NCBI GenBank assembly: GCA_033807775.1
Contig: CM066327.1
Span: 74,220,795-74,284,794, forward strand
DNA from: Saussurea involucrata
Taxonomy: Eukaryota; Streptophyta; Magnoliopsida; Asterales; Asteraceae
DNA length: 64,000 nt
Reading direction: 5' to 3'
The translations under genes and the position numbers were made by a program. Of the stretch, positions 21,991 through 32,460 are shown one piece after another (position 1 is the stretch's first letter; every line of letters starts with the position of its first letter). Under the pieces are notes generated by a model. The model did no database searches. It was not told the DNA's origin and saw only the letters and a list, made by a program, of their open reading frames with translations.

Positions 21991-23589
21991 AAAAACTTCT
22001 ATGGTATCTTCTATCATGTCGGTAAAAATGGCCATCATACAACGTTGAAAAGTGGCGGGGGCATTACACAATCCAAATGGCATTCTCCGGAATGCAAAAG
22101 TGCCGTAGGGACAAGTAAAGGTGGTCTTTTCTTGGTCCTCGGGTGCAATGTGGATTTGGTTGTATCCGGAGTATCCATGTAGAAAACAATAAAATTCCTT
22201 TCCCGCTAACCTATCAAGCATTTGATCGATGAAAGGTAAAGGAAAGTGGTCTTTCTTAGTGGCCAAGTTGAGTTGTCTATAGTCCATGCATATCCTCCAT
22301 CCCGTGACAGTCCTAGTGGGAATGAGCTCGTTCTTTTCGTTCTTCACTACAGTCGTCCCTCCCTTTTTAGGGACACATTGGACGGGGCTCACCCAACTAC
22401 TACTAGCAATGGGATAGATAATACCGGCATCTAACCACTTCAAGACTTCTTTCTTAACTACCTCCTTCATGATGGGGTTCAACCTTCTTTGAGGTTGGAC
22501 TTTCCCCGGGTGGTCACTCTCCAAATTAATCTTATGTTGACATAAAGAGAGGCTAATTCCTCGAATGTCCGCTATGGTCCAACCAATTGCCTTCTTATGC
22601 TTCATCAACAAATCGATCAGGAGTTGTTCTTGTTTCTCACTAAGTTTGGAAGAGATAATAATGGGAAGTTTATTATCTCTAGCGAGATAAGCATATTTTA
22701 AATGGGAAGGCAATAGTTTAAGCTCTAACTCGGGAGGTTGTTCTATTGAAAGGGGTTGAACATTTCTATCCTTAAAGTCCAGAGGTTCAAAAGCTGCAAC
22801 CATTTCGTTACACTCATCCTCAAAAGTGTCATCACTCTCAGATTCAGAGTGCTCACTATCACTCCTCACTGTGGGAACTGTTCTCCCTACTGTGGGCAGT
22901 GTGTCAAAACTGTGGGTTCCATAAATCGAACTCAAGGCAAAGCAATCTTCGGTATCTATATATTTAAGAGACTTAAAAACATTGAATGTCACCTCTTGGT
23001 CATTAACTCTCATCGTGAGTTCCCCTTTGTGCACATCAATCAAAGTACGTCCGGTTGCAAGAAACGGACGCCCTAAGATGATTGGGATTTCTTTATCGGC
23101 CTCATAATCTAGAACAAGAAAATCGGCGGGGAAGATAAATTTATCCACTTGGACCAAAACATCTTCTATTTTTCCCTTGGGATAGGCAATGGACCGGTCG
23201 GCTAGTTGTAATGTCACGGTTGTGGGTCTGGCCTCTCCAATACCTAACTTGTTAAAAATGGACAGCGGCATCAAGTTGACACTAGCTCCTAGATCACAGA
23301 GTGCTTGACCTACTTCTTGTCCTCCTATTGTGCATGGAATGGTGGAACTACCTGGGTCTTTCAACTTAGGTGGAATCTTGCTAGTGAGGAGGGCGCTACA
23401 TTCCTCGGTCAAAGCCACAGTTTCAAATTCACCCAAATTTTTCTTTTTGTTCAAAATATCCTTTAAAAATTTAACATAGGTTGGCATTTGCTCGAGAGCT
23501 TCTACCAAAGGTATGTTAATGTGAAGTTGTTTAAAAATGTCTAAGAATTTTTTAAATTGAACATCGACATTTTTCGGCTTCATTCTTTC
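21973..23589 (-). pseudogene. Protease and RT of Athila C, catalytic Asp lost
   Basis: Protease shows ALCDLGASVNLMP (about 23,280-23,310) and IILGRPFLATG. RT shows MDYRQLNLATKKDHFPLPFI, then FYCFLHGYSGYNQ, MPFGLCNAPATFQ and FMDDF. In the gypsy RT family the first catalytic Asp occupies the place of His in FLHGYSGY; the codon is CAT at 22,177-22,179 on the minus strand. The FMDDF Asp pair is present. One T seems lost right after FMDDF, shifting frame into the RNase H part. Confidence 0.92.
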
Positions 23590-25276
23590 AGGAAAAAGAA
23601 TATTTCGTGGGTCGATTTGAGTTTGCTGTGGTATTGGCTTTGGAACAGTAAGCTTTGGGACAGGTCCAAGAGTGAGAAGGTCAGGGATGTCGGTCCCCAC
23701 TGTGGGGATCACAGTGACTTGAGGAGTGCCCACTGTGGTGCTCACAGTAGGTTTTTTAGGCGAATCATCAGACTCAAAAACGATATCTTTCAGATCCTTT
23801 CCACTCCTTAGCGTTATGGACTTGATATGTTTTGGTCCTTTTCCTATCACCCTAGCTTGCTCGGTGTCACTAGGTAATGTTCCTGGCGGTCTATTCTTAA
23901 CTTCAACGGCTAGTTGTCCTACTTGAGTCTCTATGTTTCTAATGGCTGCTTGAGTTTGATTCATAAAACCCTTGAGAATTGATTCAATCGATTGTTGAAC
24001 CTCAGCTGGTTGGTTGGATCGTGGTTGGTATGGTTGTGAGGACTGCCCTTGGTGAAAGTTCTGTGGGTGCTGCCCACTGTGATGTGAGGATTGCCCACTG
24101 TGATGTGATTGAAATCCAGGGGGGTTGTGTGGTCTTTGTTGGATATGACTCGACCCTTGGGGTTGGAGTCCTTGATTACCAGACCAAGAGAAATTTGGAT
24201 GATTTCTCCAACCTGGATTATAAGTCTGTGAATAAGGGTTATTCCTCGGGTTGGTTCCTATGACATTAACAGATTCGGGATTTGCTGGACAAAAATCAAA
24301 AACATGCTCCTCTCCACAGAGGGAGCAGTTTTCAGGGAGATGTGTTGCGGAATTGACTTGGCCTCTATTTTGATTTAAAACGATTTTGGTCAAGGCCACT
24401 AATTGCGCATTCATGGTTTTAAGTGCTTCGGAATCGATGGTGTTGGTCTTTGACATGGGTGCTCTCGGATTTGACCATTCGGTATTGTTGTTGGACACTT
24501 TTTCTAAGATTTGATATCCTTCGTTGTAAGTCATACTCGTAAATGTTCCACCGGCTGTTGCATCTAAGATGATTTTGGCTGCATTGGAAAGACCATTGTA
24601 AAAGGTCTCCAATTGGATGCAATGTGGGATGCCATGATGTGGGCATTTTCGAAGTAAATCTTTAAATCGTTCCCATGCATCCTAAACAGCCTCATCTTCC
24701 TCTTGCCTAAACAGAATTATATCATTTCGAAAACTCACATTCCTTTTTGGAGGAAAGTATTTTTGCAAAAATTTATCGGCAAGCTCTTGCCAAGTGGTTA
24801 TCGAGTGAGGTGCATGTGCGTTCAGCCAAGACTTCGCCTTGTCCCTTAATGAAAAAGGGAAAAGCCTTAGTCTTAATGCCTCATCACTAACACCTTGCAA
24901 CTGAAAGGAATCGGTCATTTCTAAAAAAAGATTTTAAGTGCGAGTGCGGATCCTCAGATGGCGATCCTCCAAATTGACCCATGGCTTGGATCATTTGAAA
25001 CATCACCGGTTTGAGTTCAAAATGCGTTGTTTCAAGGACGGGCCTTCGAATCCCGGAGCCTAAATCACTAACTCTGGAAGTAGCATAGTCCCGTATTTTT
25101 CGATCTTTGCTATCGGCAATCGTGATTGTGGTCTCCACTACAGGTGGCGGTATTGCAGCCATGTTTACAGTGGGGATCACAGGGGGTTGTCGATTTCTGT
25201 TTCTGCGTCTTCTTCGAAAAGTTTTCTCTATTTCAAGATCGATTGGTAACAAAGGTTCGTGTTGTTGCCTTGGCAT
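23590..25276 (-). pseudogene. Gag of Athila C
   Basis: Start MPRQQHEPLLPIDLEIEKTF matches D. A frameshift near 24,915 (after HSHLKSF) and a TAG near 24,680 (after QEEDEAV; D has Ser there) break the capsid region. The remaining part has ETFYNGLSNAAK, the short zinc finger CSLCGEEHVFDFC, two HHSGQ units and PTVGT repeats. Gag would form the virus-like particle; here it would be truncated. Confidence 0.9.
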
Positions 25277-25354
25277 GCAACACGAAAAGCTTAGAAAAAC
25301 GAGTTACTCGGGCTCGAACAAAAACTAATGTCTTGAGATTTAAAATCACGCCAG

Positions 25355-25372
25355 TCCCCGGCAACGGCGCCA
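25355..25372 (-). other. Primer binding site of C (tRNA-Asp)
   Basis: The minus strand reads TGGCGCCGTTGCCGGGGA, six bases inside the 5' LTR. It is complementary to the 3' end of plant tRNA-Asp, the primer used by Athila elements. Confidence 0.92.
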
Positions 25373-25378
25373 AAAACT

Positions 25379-26963
25379 TGTTACGTGCGAAATATGTGTT
25401 TTAATCGCAGTGGGTTGCAAACTGTCCACAGTGGGAAATGCAAGTGTACACTGTCCACTATGATCGTCACAGCAAGTAATAGTTGGTAAAATACCAGAAT
25501 CGAATCCACGGGGACTGGACAATCAAGACAATACGGTTCTCATGAGCTCCTTTTACATGTTTCAATTAGAGAAGAAAATAATAGCTTGGTTTGGTTGGTG
25601 AAAGAGCTACTTTAACGATTTTACTAAGATTTAAAAGGAGGAATGTAGGTTAGATTTTCCCTAGATTTTATATCAAATACTCGATCCTTAGAAGTGATCC
25701 TCGTATTCGTGGTGGACATTTTCGCTAGAAAAGCCCGGTTACAAAATACTCACACCGTTTAGATAAAAATCCCATACTTTTAGTACTTATTGTTTCGTCA
25801 ATGGTGATCTCAAGAATAGACCTTTTCAGGTCTCGATGGAATGTGTAGAGACAAATACTCTAAGTGTTTTTAATACACAAATTAGCTTTCCTACTACTCC
25901 AGTGGGTTGAGATTTGCTCACTGTGCCGACCTCACTTTCGTAAGTGTCATAAGAATTCTTTCGAATCCCCTAGCATCATTCAAGCTCGTGTCACTACGTT
26001 CTACTTATTTCTAAGTTAAGAACTAGACTTTAGATCCTTGCAAGTGATCGGCTTGTTCGCATCCTTGGGTAAATATCGAGAATGAATGACCAAAACAACA
26101 AATATTCTAAGTATAAAGATTACTCAAGCATTTTTAATAAAATCCAGGTACTTCTCCTTCCTACATCCCAAAGGATGTTTAGCCCATACTTGAAGTAAAG
26201 AAAGCAAAAGAGTAGAAGTTGCACATAATTAAACTGAAAGTGACTTGAATAGAACTCACAGTGGGGAACGAGGGTTCGTCCCTGTCACTGTGTATTGCGA
26301 ACTACAATTAAGCTAAGAAAGTAAATTACTGAAAATTAAAGCTAGTTACTGCAGTAAATAAAAGACTAAATCTAATGTGGTAGTTGAGAGAATTTAAAGC
26401 TAAGCAAAAACTCAAGGATGATATCCAAGCATGCATTTAATGGTACCCAAGTGCTCCTTTATATACTAGGAGAAGGAGTTGGGTATTACACAAAAGAGGT
26501 GGGTCTTCCAATGGGTAAAGACTGCTGTGTTGTGGCAAAATTCAGCTCTATGGGTAATCCTTTTACCCAATGGTCCCTTTTCCAAGTCAATCTCTAAGTA
26601 CAAGAAGGTGTACTTGTTGTCATCTTTTAAGGAAGATATCTTTGTACTTCTCCAGCCATTTCTCTGCCATATGAACCTTCCTCCTCCAGAAAATTAGATC
26701 CCAACTAATAGATTCTTTTTCTCTTCTTTTTGATCTGCTCGAAGAGTGGGGACCCGGAGTGGGCACAACAGTGGTCACTGCAGGATAAAACGTGAAAAAC
26801 ACCCAAATTCTACCAAATAATTTATTAAAGACCATGGTTCACTCCTTTTGCTCGTTTTCGTGAAAGATACCAAGAATGGGGGTTTTAAGAAGTGAAATGG
26901 CTAAAATTGACAAAATAAAGTGGAAAATAAATGGAAATAATAACTCTAAAAATAGAGTTATCA
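25379..26963 (-). repeat. 5' LTR of C (1,585 bp)
   Basis: Ends TG...CA on the minus strand, next to the primer site and TSD TCTAC. It carries the 95 bp that is missing from the 3' copy. It contains Athila-family words CACAGTGGGG near 26,259 and CCACAGTGGG near 25,430. Confidence 0.95.
26457..26465 (-). promoter_or_regulatory. TATA box in the 5' LTR of C
   Basis: TATATAAAG on the minus strand, followed by GAGCACTTGGGTACC. It is conserved in the other C LTR (15,783-15,791) and both D LTRs (50,803-50,811; 58,976-58,984). It would drive the genomic RNA. Confidence 0.6.
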
Positions 26964-26968
26964 TCTAC
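26964..26968. repeat. Target site duplication of C (right), TCTAC
   Basis: Pairs with 14,789-14,793. Confidence 0.95.
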
Positions 26969-27055
26969 CATGGGCTCAGTGGTATTTTCAATATTGGTCA
27001 CCAAGAATTGTGACCAATTGTACTGGATGTCAATTCTAGTATATAGACATACTAG
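26969..27055 (-). pseudogene. N-terminal continuation of L's accessory frame
   Basis: Read on the minus strand, this piece is open and leads in phase (QYNWSQFLVTNIENTTEPM) into the accessory frame left of C once C and one TSD copy are removed. It is cut at about 27,055, where plus-strand protease sequence J starts. Confidence 0.7.
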
Positions 27056-27136
27056 AGTAAAGGGAAAGTTAGAGGCTATGGCGATTTAACAAAAGGAGAT
27101 TTAACCATTCAGAAAGTGTTATATGTGGAAGGTTTA
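27056..27136 (+). pseudogene. J: short copia protease fragment, F family
   Basis: The sequence encodes GDLTKGDLTIQKVLYVEGL and matches F's protease downstream region (about 31,000-31,080) at most positions. It is cut on the left by L and on the right by F's LTR. F therefore landed inside a relative of itself. The five bases GTTTA before F's LTR should recur after F's unseen 3' LTR. Confidence 0.75.
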
Positions 27137-27629
27137 TGTTAGATCTGAAGTTTTTCAAAAAGCCTAAGTGTTGGAATCTGATTAGAAGGCTCAGAGTTTT
27201 GAGTAAGAGACTCAGAAGTTCTGAAGAAGATGAAAATGTCAATGTGCTCTAAGTGTATGTTCTGATTATGCTTAATCAGAAGGATGTTCAGAACTTCTGA
27301 ACATGTGGTTCAGAACTTATGTCTTAGACATTTTCAGTCTTAGTCTGTTATTCATTAGAACACGTGTAATTGTTATATTGGTTTGTTATGTATATGTACT
27401 GTAGCTTTAGCTTTTCTTTACAGTATATATAGATGTTAGCAACTGATGTCTAACTAACTTTTGAACAGCTTTCGTATTCACTTTGTAATCTTTGAGAGAT
27501 TCTCTCTCTAGATCTGTAATCTGTTCTTAAATGAATACAAAGCTTTTGGATCCAATTCTCTATTATTCTACTGTTTGATTGTGTTCTTATTAGACAATTA
27601 CATTGTAAGATCGAATCCTGGTTTCTACA
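27137..27629 (+). repeat. 5' LTR of element F (493 bp)
   Basis: Starts TGTTAGATCTGAAG exactly where J's protease match ends, and finishes GGTTTCTACA two bases before the primer site. A later TGTTGGAATC (27,168) was considered as a start but would leave unexplained sequence. It contains TCAGAACTTCTGA words. Confidence 0.8.
27424..27431 (+). promoter_or_regulatory. TATA box in the LTR of F
   Basis: TATATATA in the context CAGTATATATAGATG, about 200 bp before the LTR end, a normal place for a copia LTR promoter. Confidence 0.55.
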
Positions 27630-27631
27630 AT

Positions 27632-27644
27632 TGGTATCAGAGCC
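27632..27644 (+). other. Primer binding site of F (tRNA-iMet)
   Basis: TGGTATCAGAGCC begins two bases after the LTR and is complementary to the initiator tRNA-Met 3' end. Confidence 0.92.
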
Positions 27645-27846
27645 AATCAACAAAAAAATTAGGTGAAGATCGTGTTCTTTAAGGTTTCTTGATCGTGTTC
27701 TTGAAGATTTGTTTATCAATTCGATAATTGAATTCCGCTGCTACTCGTAATTCTTGAATTGTTCATAATTCTTGAATTCTCTGTGTTTTTGATCAAGAAA
27801 TTCGAATTTGTCTTTCTGTTGAATCGATTCAATTCATCTTACAATC

Positions 27847-29562
27847 ATGTCTTCTAAAGAATTTCTCTCGATGGGATCTGAGACGAAGCCACCTGTTCTA
27901 ATTCCTGAAGAGTATCAACAATGGAAAATCAGAATTATTCAGTTCTTGGATAATATTGATGAGAATTTGATGATCTCAATTCGTGAAGGTCCAGTTGAAG
28001 TATACATTGATGTTGCTGCTACACCTACAACTACTACTACACCATAGATTCCTGCTACCAGAGTAAGGAAACGTTTCTCGCAATATACTGAAGCACAAAG
28101 GAAGAGACATGCAATAGATAAGAGGGTTGTTACTTTGTTGACTTTGGCAATTCCTAATGATATCTTCAACCGGATTGATAGTGGAACATCTGCTAAAGAA
28201 ATGTGGGATGAACTAGAGAAGCAGATGATTGGCACAACCAAATCAATTCAGGCAAAACTAAATCAATGCATCAATGCATATGAAAGATTCAAAGCAAAGG
28301 AATGTGAGAGTTTAACTCAGACATACAACAAGTTTTGCACAATATTGAATGATCTTAGAAGGCATGGGCTAAAGAAAACTAAGTCAGAGATCAACTACAA
28401 ATTTCTGAATTGTCTTAATTCAGAGTGGTCATCTTTTTCTATAAGTCTTCAGATGAACAAAGATATGTGTGAAGAAGATCTGAATGATTTGTTATGTGTT
28501 TTAAATCAGCATGAAGATTCTGTTAAGCAAGTTGTTGAAGAAAAGAAAAATGTTTCTGATCAATTAACTTTGCTTTCATAAAGAAAAACCAAAATCAACA
28601 AGACATCAAAGAAGTCTGTGTTTTGGTCTGAAATTCCAAAGTTAGAAGAGGAATCTGAGAAGGAAGAAGGATCTGATAAGGATGCTGACATCAAGTTGAT
28701 AGTAGAGAAACTGGCTTTGTTGACTAACACCTTCAATAAAAGATATGGAAAGAAAAAGTATGAGAGTAAGTTCAGAAGAGATGGACAGGGGAGCTCAGAA
28801 GAGAGATATAAGAAGAAGGAAGATAGAGAAGAAAATAAGTATGAGAAGAAAGAAGAGAAGGAAGAGAGGAAAGAGAAGGATCTATGTTTTAAATGTGGAA
28901 AACCTGGTCACTATGCAAGGGATTGCAGAGTGAAGGTTGTTAAAGACTATGAGTATTATGCAAAGAAAGCTCAGTTGGCCAAAACCAAAGACAGTGAGAT
29001 TGCACTCTTAGCAGAACAAGAGAACTGGCTGTATCATTCATCTGATGAAGAGGACTGCATTCACTTTTCACAAATGCAAAGTTACATGGCCAAAATGGGT
29101 GATGAAGATGATTCAGACTATGAAGAAGGAGGTTCTGAGTCTTCAGCTGAGGTACACTCTAGTCTTGAAATTGATTTAATGATTCAAATTGGAAACATGA
29201 AATCTGAATTTGTTAATCTCAGAAAACAGATAAAAGGAGAAAGGATTCTGGTTAACAAATTCAGATTAGAAAAAGAAATGTTTAAAGTAAGATTTGAAGA
29301 AATTGAGGTTGAGAAACAAGAAGTTAGAAAAGAGAATTATAAACTTTTGAAAAAGATTTCTGAGTTACAAAATGAACTTTCAGAAGAAAAAGGTGATTTA
29401 CAAATTAAACTGGATATGTTACTTGATGAAAGAAAGAATTTATACACTAAAATTAAAGAGTTAGAAGATCTTAATCTGAAAAGAGGTCAAACTCAACAAA
29501 CTTTGAGTCTTCTCACAAGCAATGTTAAAGACACAAGGTTTACAATCCAAAAATGGGATTAG
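27847..29562 (+). pseudogene. Gag of element F
   Basis: The ATG at 27,847 follows a 200 bp leader. One frame runs to 29,562 with two in-frame stops, TAG 28,045-28,047 and TAA 28,579-28,581. The capsid-like part has EEYQQWKIRIIQFLDN and SGTSAKEMWDELEKQ, a typical copia gag pattern. A CCHC zinc knuckle CFKCGKPGHYARDC is encoded near 28,886-28,927, preceded by a Lys/Glu-rich stretch. A Leu/Lys/Glu coiled coil follows. The frame is lost near 29,560. Confidence 0.88.
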
Positions 29563-30872
29563 GTTTGGAGGAAAATGCTATTTTGAAAAAGGCTCCAATA
29601 AATATTTATGATTTTGAGGAACTAAAAGGTCCTAAACCAGAAATTCCAGATTTAGTTGAAATTTTTGTAAGACCTGCAAGTTCAATAACAAGTTCTGATA
29701 ATTTACAAAAATCAAGTTCTGAAAAAGCAAAGTAAATCATTTCTGAACCAAAAGTTGAAAAATCCGAAATTTCAGAAGACAAGGTTAAGAAAGAAATTTC
29801 AAAACCAACTGAAGAGAAACCAAGATACAATACTACAAAATTCAAGTATGATTCTCTGAATGTCAGTTACAAAGATAAACAACCAAGGTTCTCATATACT
29901 GACATTGAGAATATATTTGAAGCAGGCAAGGTTTCTGAAAAAAAAAGAGAAATCTGAAACAGTTAGTCAGAATTCTGAGTCATGTAGTCAGAATTCTGAG
30001 ACTGTTGGTCAGAATTCTGAGTCAACTGAAAGTCTGAGGCAAAATCAGAAAGCTTCTCAGATCTTGAAAATAGATTTAAACAGGTTAATCAAGAACTTGA
30101 GGAACTGAGAAAAAGCTTTGATGAACTTGAAAATGATTTTTGTGATGTTGACTTCAAACTTGAAGAAGCTTTAAAAGAAAATAAAAGTTATGTCTTGAAA
30201 ATAGAAGAGTTTGAGAAGTTAAAGGCTGAGTATAATCTTTTTAAGATTAAAGCTTTAGAAGAGAATAAGGATTTCTTTAATGAATCAAGTACTTATGAGC
30301 ATGGTGAATCATCTACATCTACTAATTCCGTAAAGTTAAATGTTTCAGAAAAGGAAGATTGCAAAAGGAAAGATGACTTGATTGAGAAGATTTTCTTGAA
30401 TACTACTTCTGAACTCAAAGCTAGTAGTTCTTGTAATAGATGCAAATGTAATCTGAATACTATCAATAAAAATGAAAATTCTTTTCATTCAGATTTGTTG
30501 TCTCTTGCAAGAAAGAATCTTAAATGTGTTCAATGTGGTAGCCAATCATTTCAACTTTCTCAGAAAACTCAAGATTCTAAAAAATCTTTTAAGCCCAAAG
30601 CAAAACAGAGTTCAGAAAAGAAAACTGAAAACATTTCTCAATCTCAGACAAATGAAAAGAAAACTAAAAAGGCTTCTAAGTCTCAACCAAAGGTTTCCAA
30701 AATGAAAAGAAATAATTTTGTAAACAGAAAATGTTCTGATTTCATAAAAGTACAAGGAAAATGGTGCTTAAAAGAAAATTATGAATGGAAAGTTAAAGGT
30801 ACTTTTGTTACATCTGTGATTGAAGCTAACAAAAATGGACCCATTCTGATATGGTTACCTAAATCTAACTAA
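29553..30872 (+). pseudogene. Coiled-coil / Ser-Lys linker between gag and protease of F
   Basis: Frame-shifted pieces encode Glu/Lys-rich coiled coil, then QNSES repeats (29,960-30,030, three TCAGAATTCTGA words), then a CxxC...CxxC block (CNRCKCNL and CVQCGS, about 30,430-30,545) and a basic tail ending GPILIWLPKSN plus TAA at 30,870-30,872. The Cys pairs could bind zinc. SIRE-type gags have such long C-terminal extensions. Confidence 0.65.
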
Positions 30873-30875
30873 CCG

Positions 30876-32460
30876 TTTTTACAGGGCTGTCATGTGTGGT
30901 TTTTAGACTCTCGAGCATCAAGACACATGACAGGTCACAAGTCTTCTCTGACAAATTTCACAGAAAAGGCTGGAGGAGCAGTTAACTTTGGCAATAACAG
31001 TAAAGGGCAAGTTAGAGGCAATGGGGATTTAACAAAGGGAGATTTAACCATTCAGAAAGTATTCTATGTGGAAGGTTTACAACAAAATTTGTTCAGTATA
31101 AGTCAGTTCTTGGATAGTCTTTGTGAGATCAAGTTTAGTATAACAGGTTGCTTAATTCTGAGTGAGAAGGGGATAAAGGTATTTTGGGCTAAAAGGCATA
31201 TGGATTTATTTGTGGTCAATTTCTCCAAAATTGAAGCATTAACTCCAGTTTGTCTACTTTCAAATGCAACTGCAAATGAATGTTGGTTATGGCACAAAAG
31301 ATGTTCTCACTTGAACTTCAAGGAATTAAGTAATCTTATTGGCAACATTTGGTTAAAGGATTACCAAACATCAAGTTGGAAAAGAACTCATTGTGTTCAG
31401 CATGTGAGATGGGTAAAATGAAGAAAAGTTCTCATAAGTTGCAAATGGACTCTTCATGCATTTCACCATTAGAGATGATACACATAGACTTATGTGGTCC
31501 AATGGCAGTTCAGTCAATGGGTGGGAAGAAATATATGCTTGTCATTGTTGATGAGTATTCTAGATATACATGGGTTGAATTCTTAAGAGCAAAATATGAG
31601 GCTGCTGAAACATTGATTAACTTCATCAAAAATAATTCAAGTACTCTTACAACTTCAAGTTCAGAAGATAAGGAGTGACAATGGAACATAATTCAGAAAT
31701 GAGACTCTTCAGAACTTTTTGCAAAGCACTGGAATTTCTCATAATTTTTCTACTGTCAAAACTCCTCAACAAAATGGTGTTGTTGAAAGAAAGAACAGAA
31801 CTTTAGTTGAAGCTGCAAGAACCATGTTGGCTTATTCAAATCTTCCAACCTTCTTATGAGCTGAAGCAATTGCCACTGTTTGTTTTACTCAGAACAGGAC
31901 TTTAATTAATAAAAGATTAAATAAAACTGCCTATGAACTGATTAATAAGAGAAAGCCACAAATTAAATTTTTTCATATTTTTGGCTACAGATGTTATGTT
32001 CTCAAAGACAGAGAAAATCTTGGAAAGTTTGATAAGAAAGCAGATGAAGGATACTTTGTTGGTTATTCACTAACTTCCAAAGCATTCAGAATCTATAACA
32101 GAAGAACCAAGAGGATTATGGAAAGCATCAATGTCACATTTGATGAGTCAAGATCAAAGACTTCTGAACAAAGCAGTTCAGAACTCAATCAGAATAAGAC
32201 AAAAACAATGACTTCTAAATCAAATTCTAATCCTAATTGTTCAAAACTCAGTTTATTGTTTAAGGATGCATTTCTGGACAACCTCTGAATCTTATGCAGA
32301 TTATGAAAATCCAAAGATGGTTCAAGAAATGAAAAGTAAAAACTCAAAGGACCAAACAACAACTGTAATATCTGATTCTAGTCCATCTGAGGAATGTCCA
32401 ATTTTGATAAACACAAGTGATTTATCTGAGTCTGGTACTCAGAATTCTGAACAAGGTATT
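30876..32460 (+). pseudogene. Protease and integrase of element F
   Basis: Protease reads LDSRASRHMTG. The copia family has DSG; the Gly codon is now CGA (Arg, 30,912-30,914), which should abolish activity. Integrase has its HHCC finger (WHKRCSHLN and CSACEMGK, frame change between them near 31,350-31,420) and the core start PLEMIHIDLCGP. A one-base shift lies near 31,675, then KTPQQNGVVERKNRT and a stop in place of the Trp before AEAIATV. It ends with the GYFVGYSLTSKAFR block and the linker where E inserted. Confidence 0.88.
32456..32460. repeat. Target site duplication of E (left), GTATT
   Basis: Recurs at 40,736-40,740. Removing E and one copy rejoins F's linker next to a TCAGAATTCTGG word. 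Confidence 0.95.

Larger units (their letters stand above)
14794..26963 (-). mobile_element. Element C: complete Athila-lineage gypsy element (12,170 bp), minus strand
   Basis: Minus-strand order: 5' LTR, tRNA-Asp primer site, gag, protease, RT, RNase H, integrase, env-position frame, polypurine tract, 3' LTR, with 5 bp TSDs. Gag has the Athila hallmark DSFQLQGVSDEALRLRLFPF and the CPHHGIPHCIQ block; protease is of the DLGAS type. By eye the LTRs differ at about 20-25 positions plus a roughly 95 bp deletion in the 3' copy. All frames carry disabling lesions, so C is not autonomous now. Confidence 0.95.

Noticed and set aside
25355..25372. tRNA-Asp gene
   Set aside because: Only 18 bases complementary to the tRNA 3' end are present, at the primer-site position; no cloverleaf around it (same at 57,863-57,880).
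27168..27629. Alternative 5' LTR start of F at TGTTGGAATC
   Set aside because: The J protease match ends exactly before TGTTAGATC at 27,137, leaving no target sequence for the later start.
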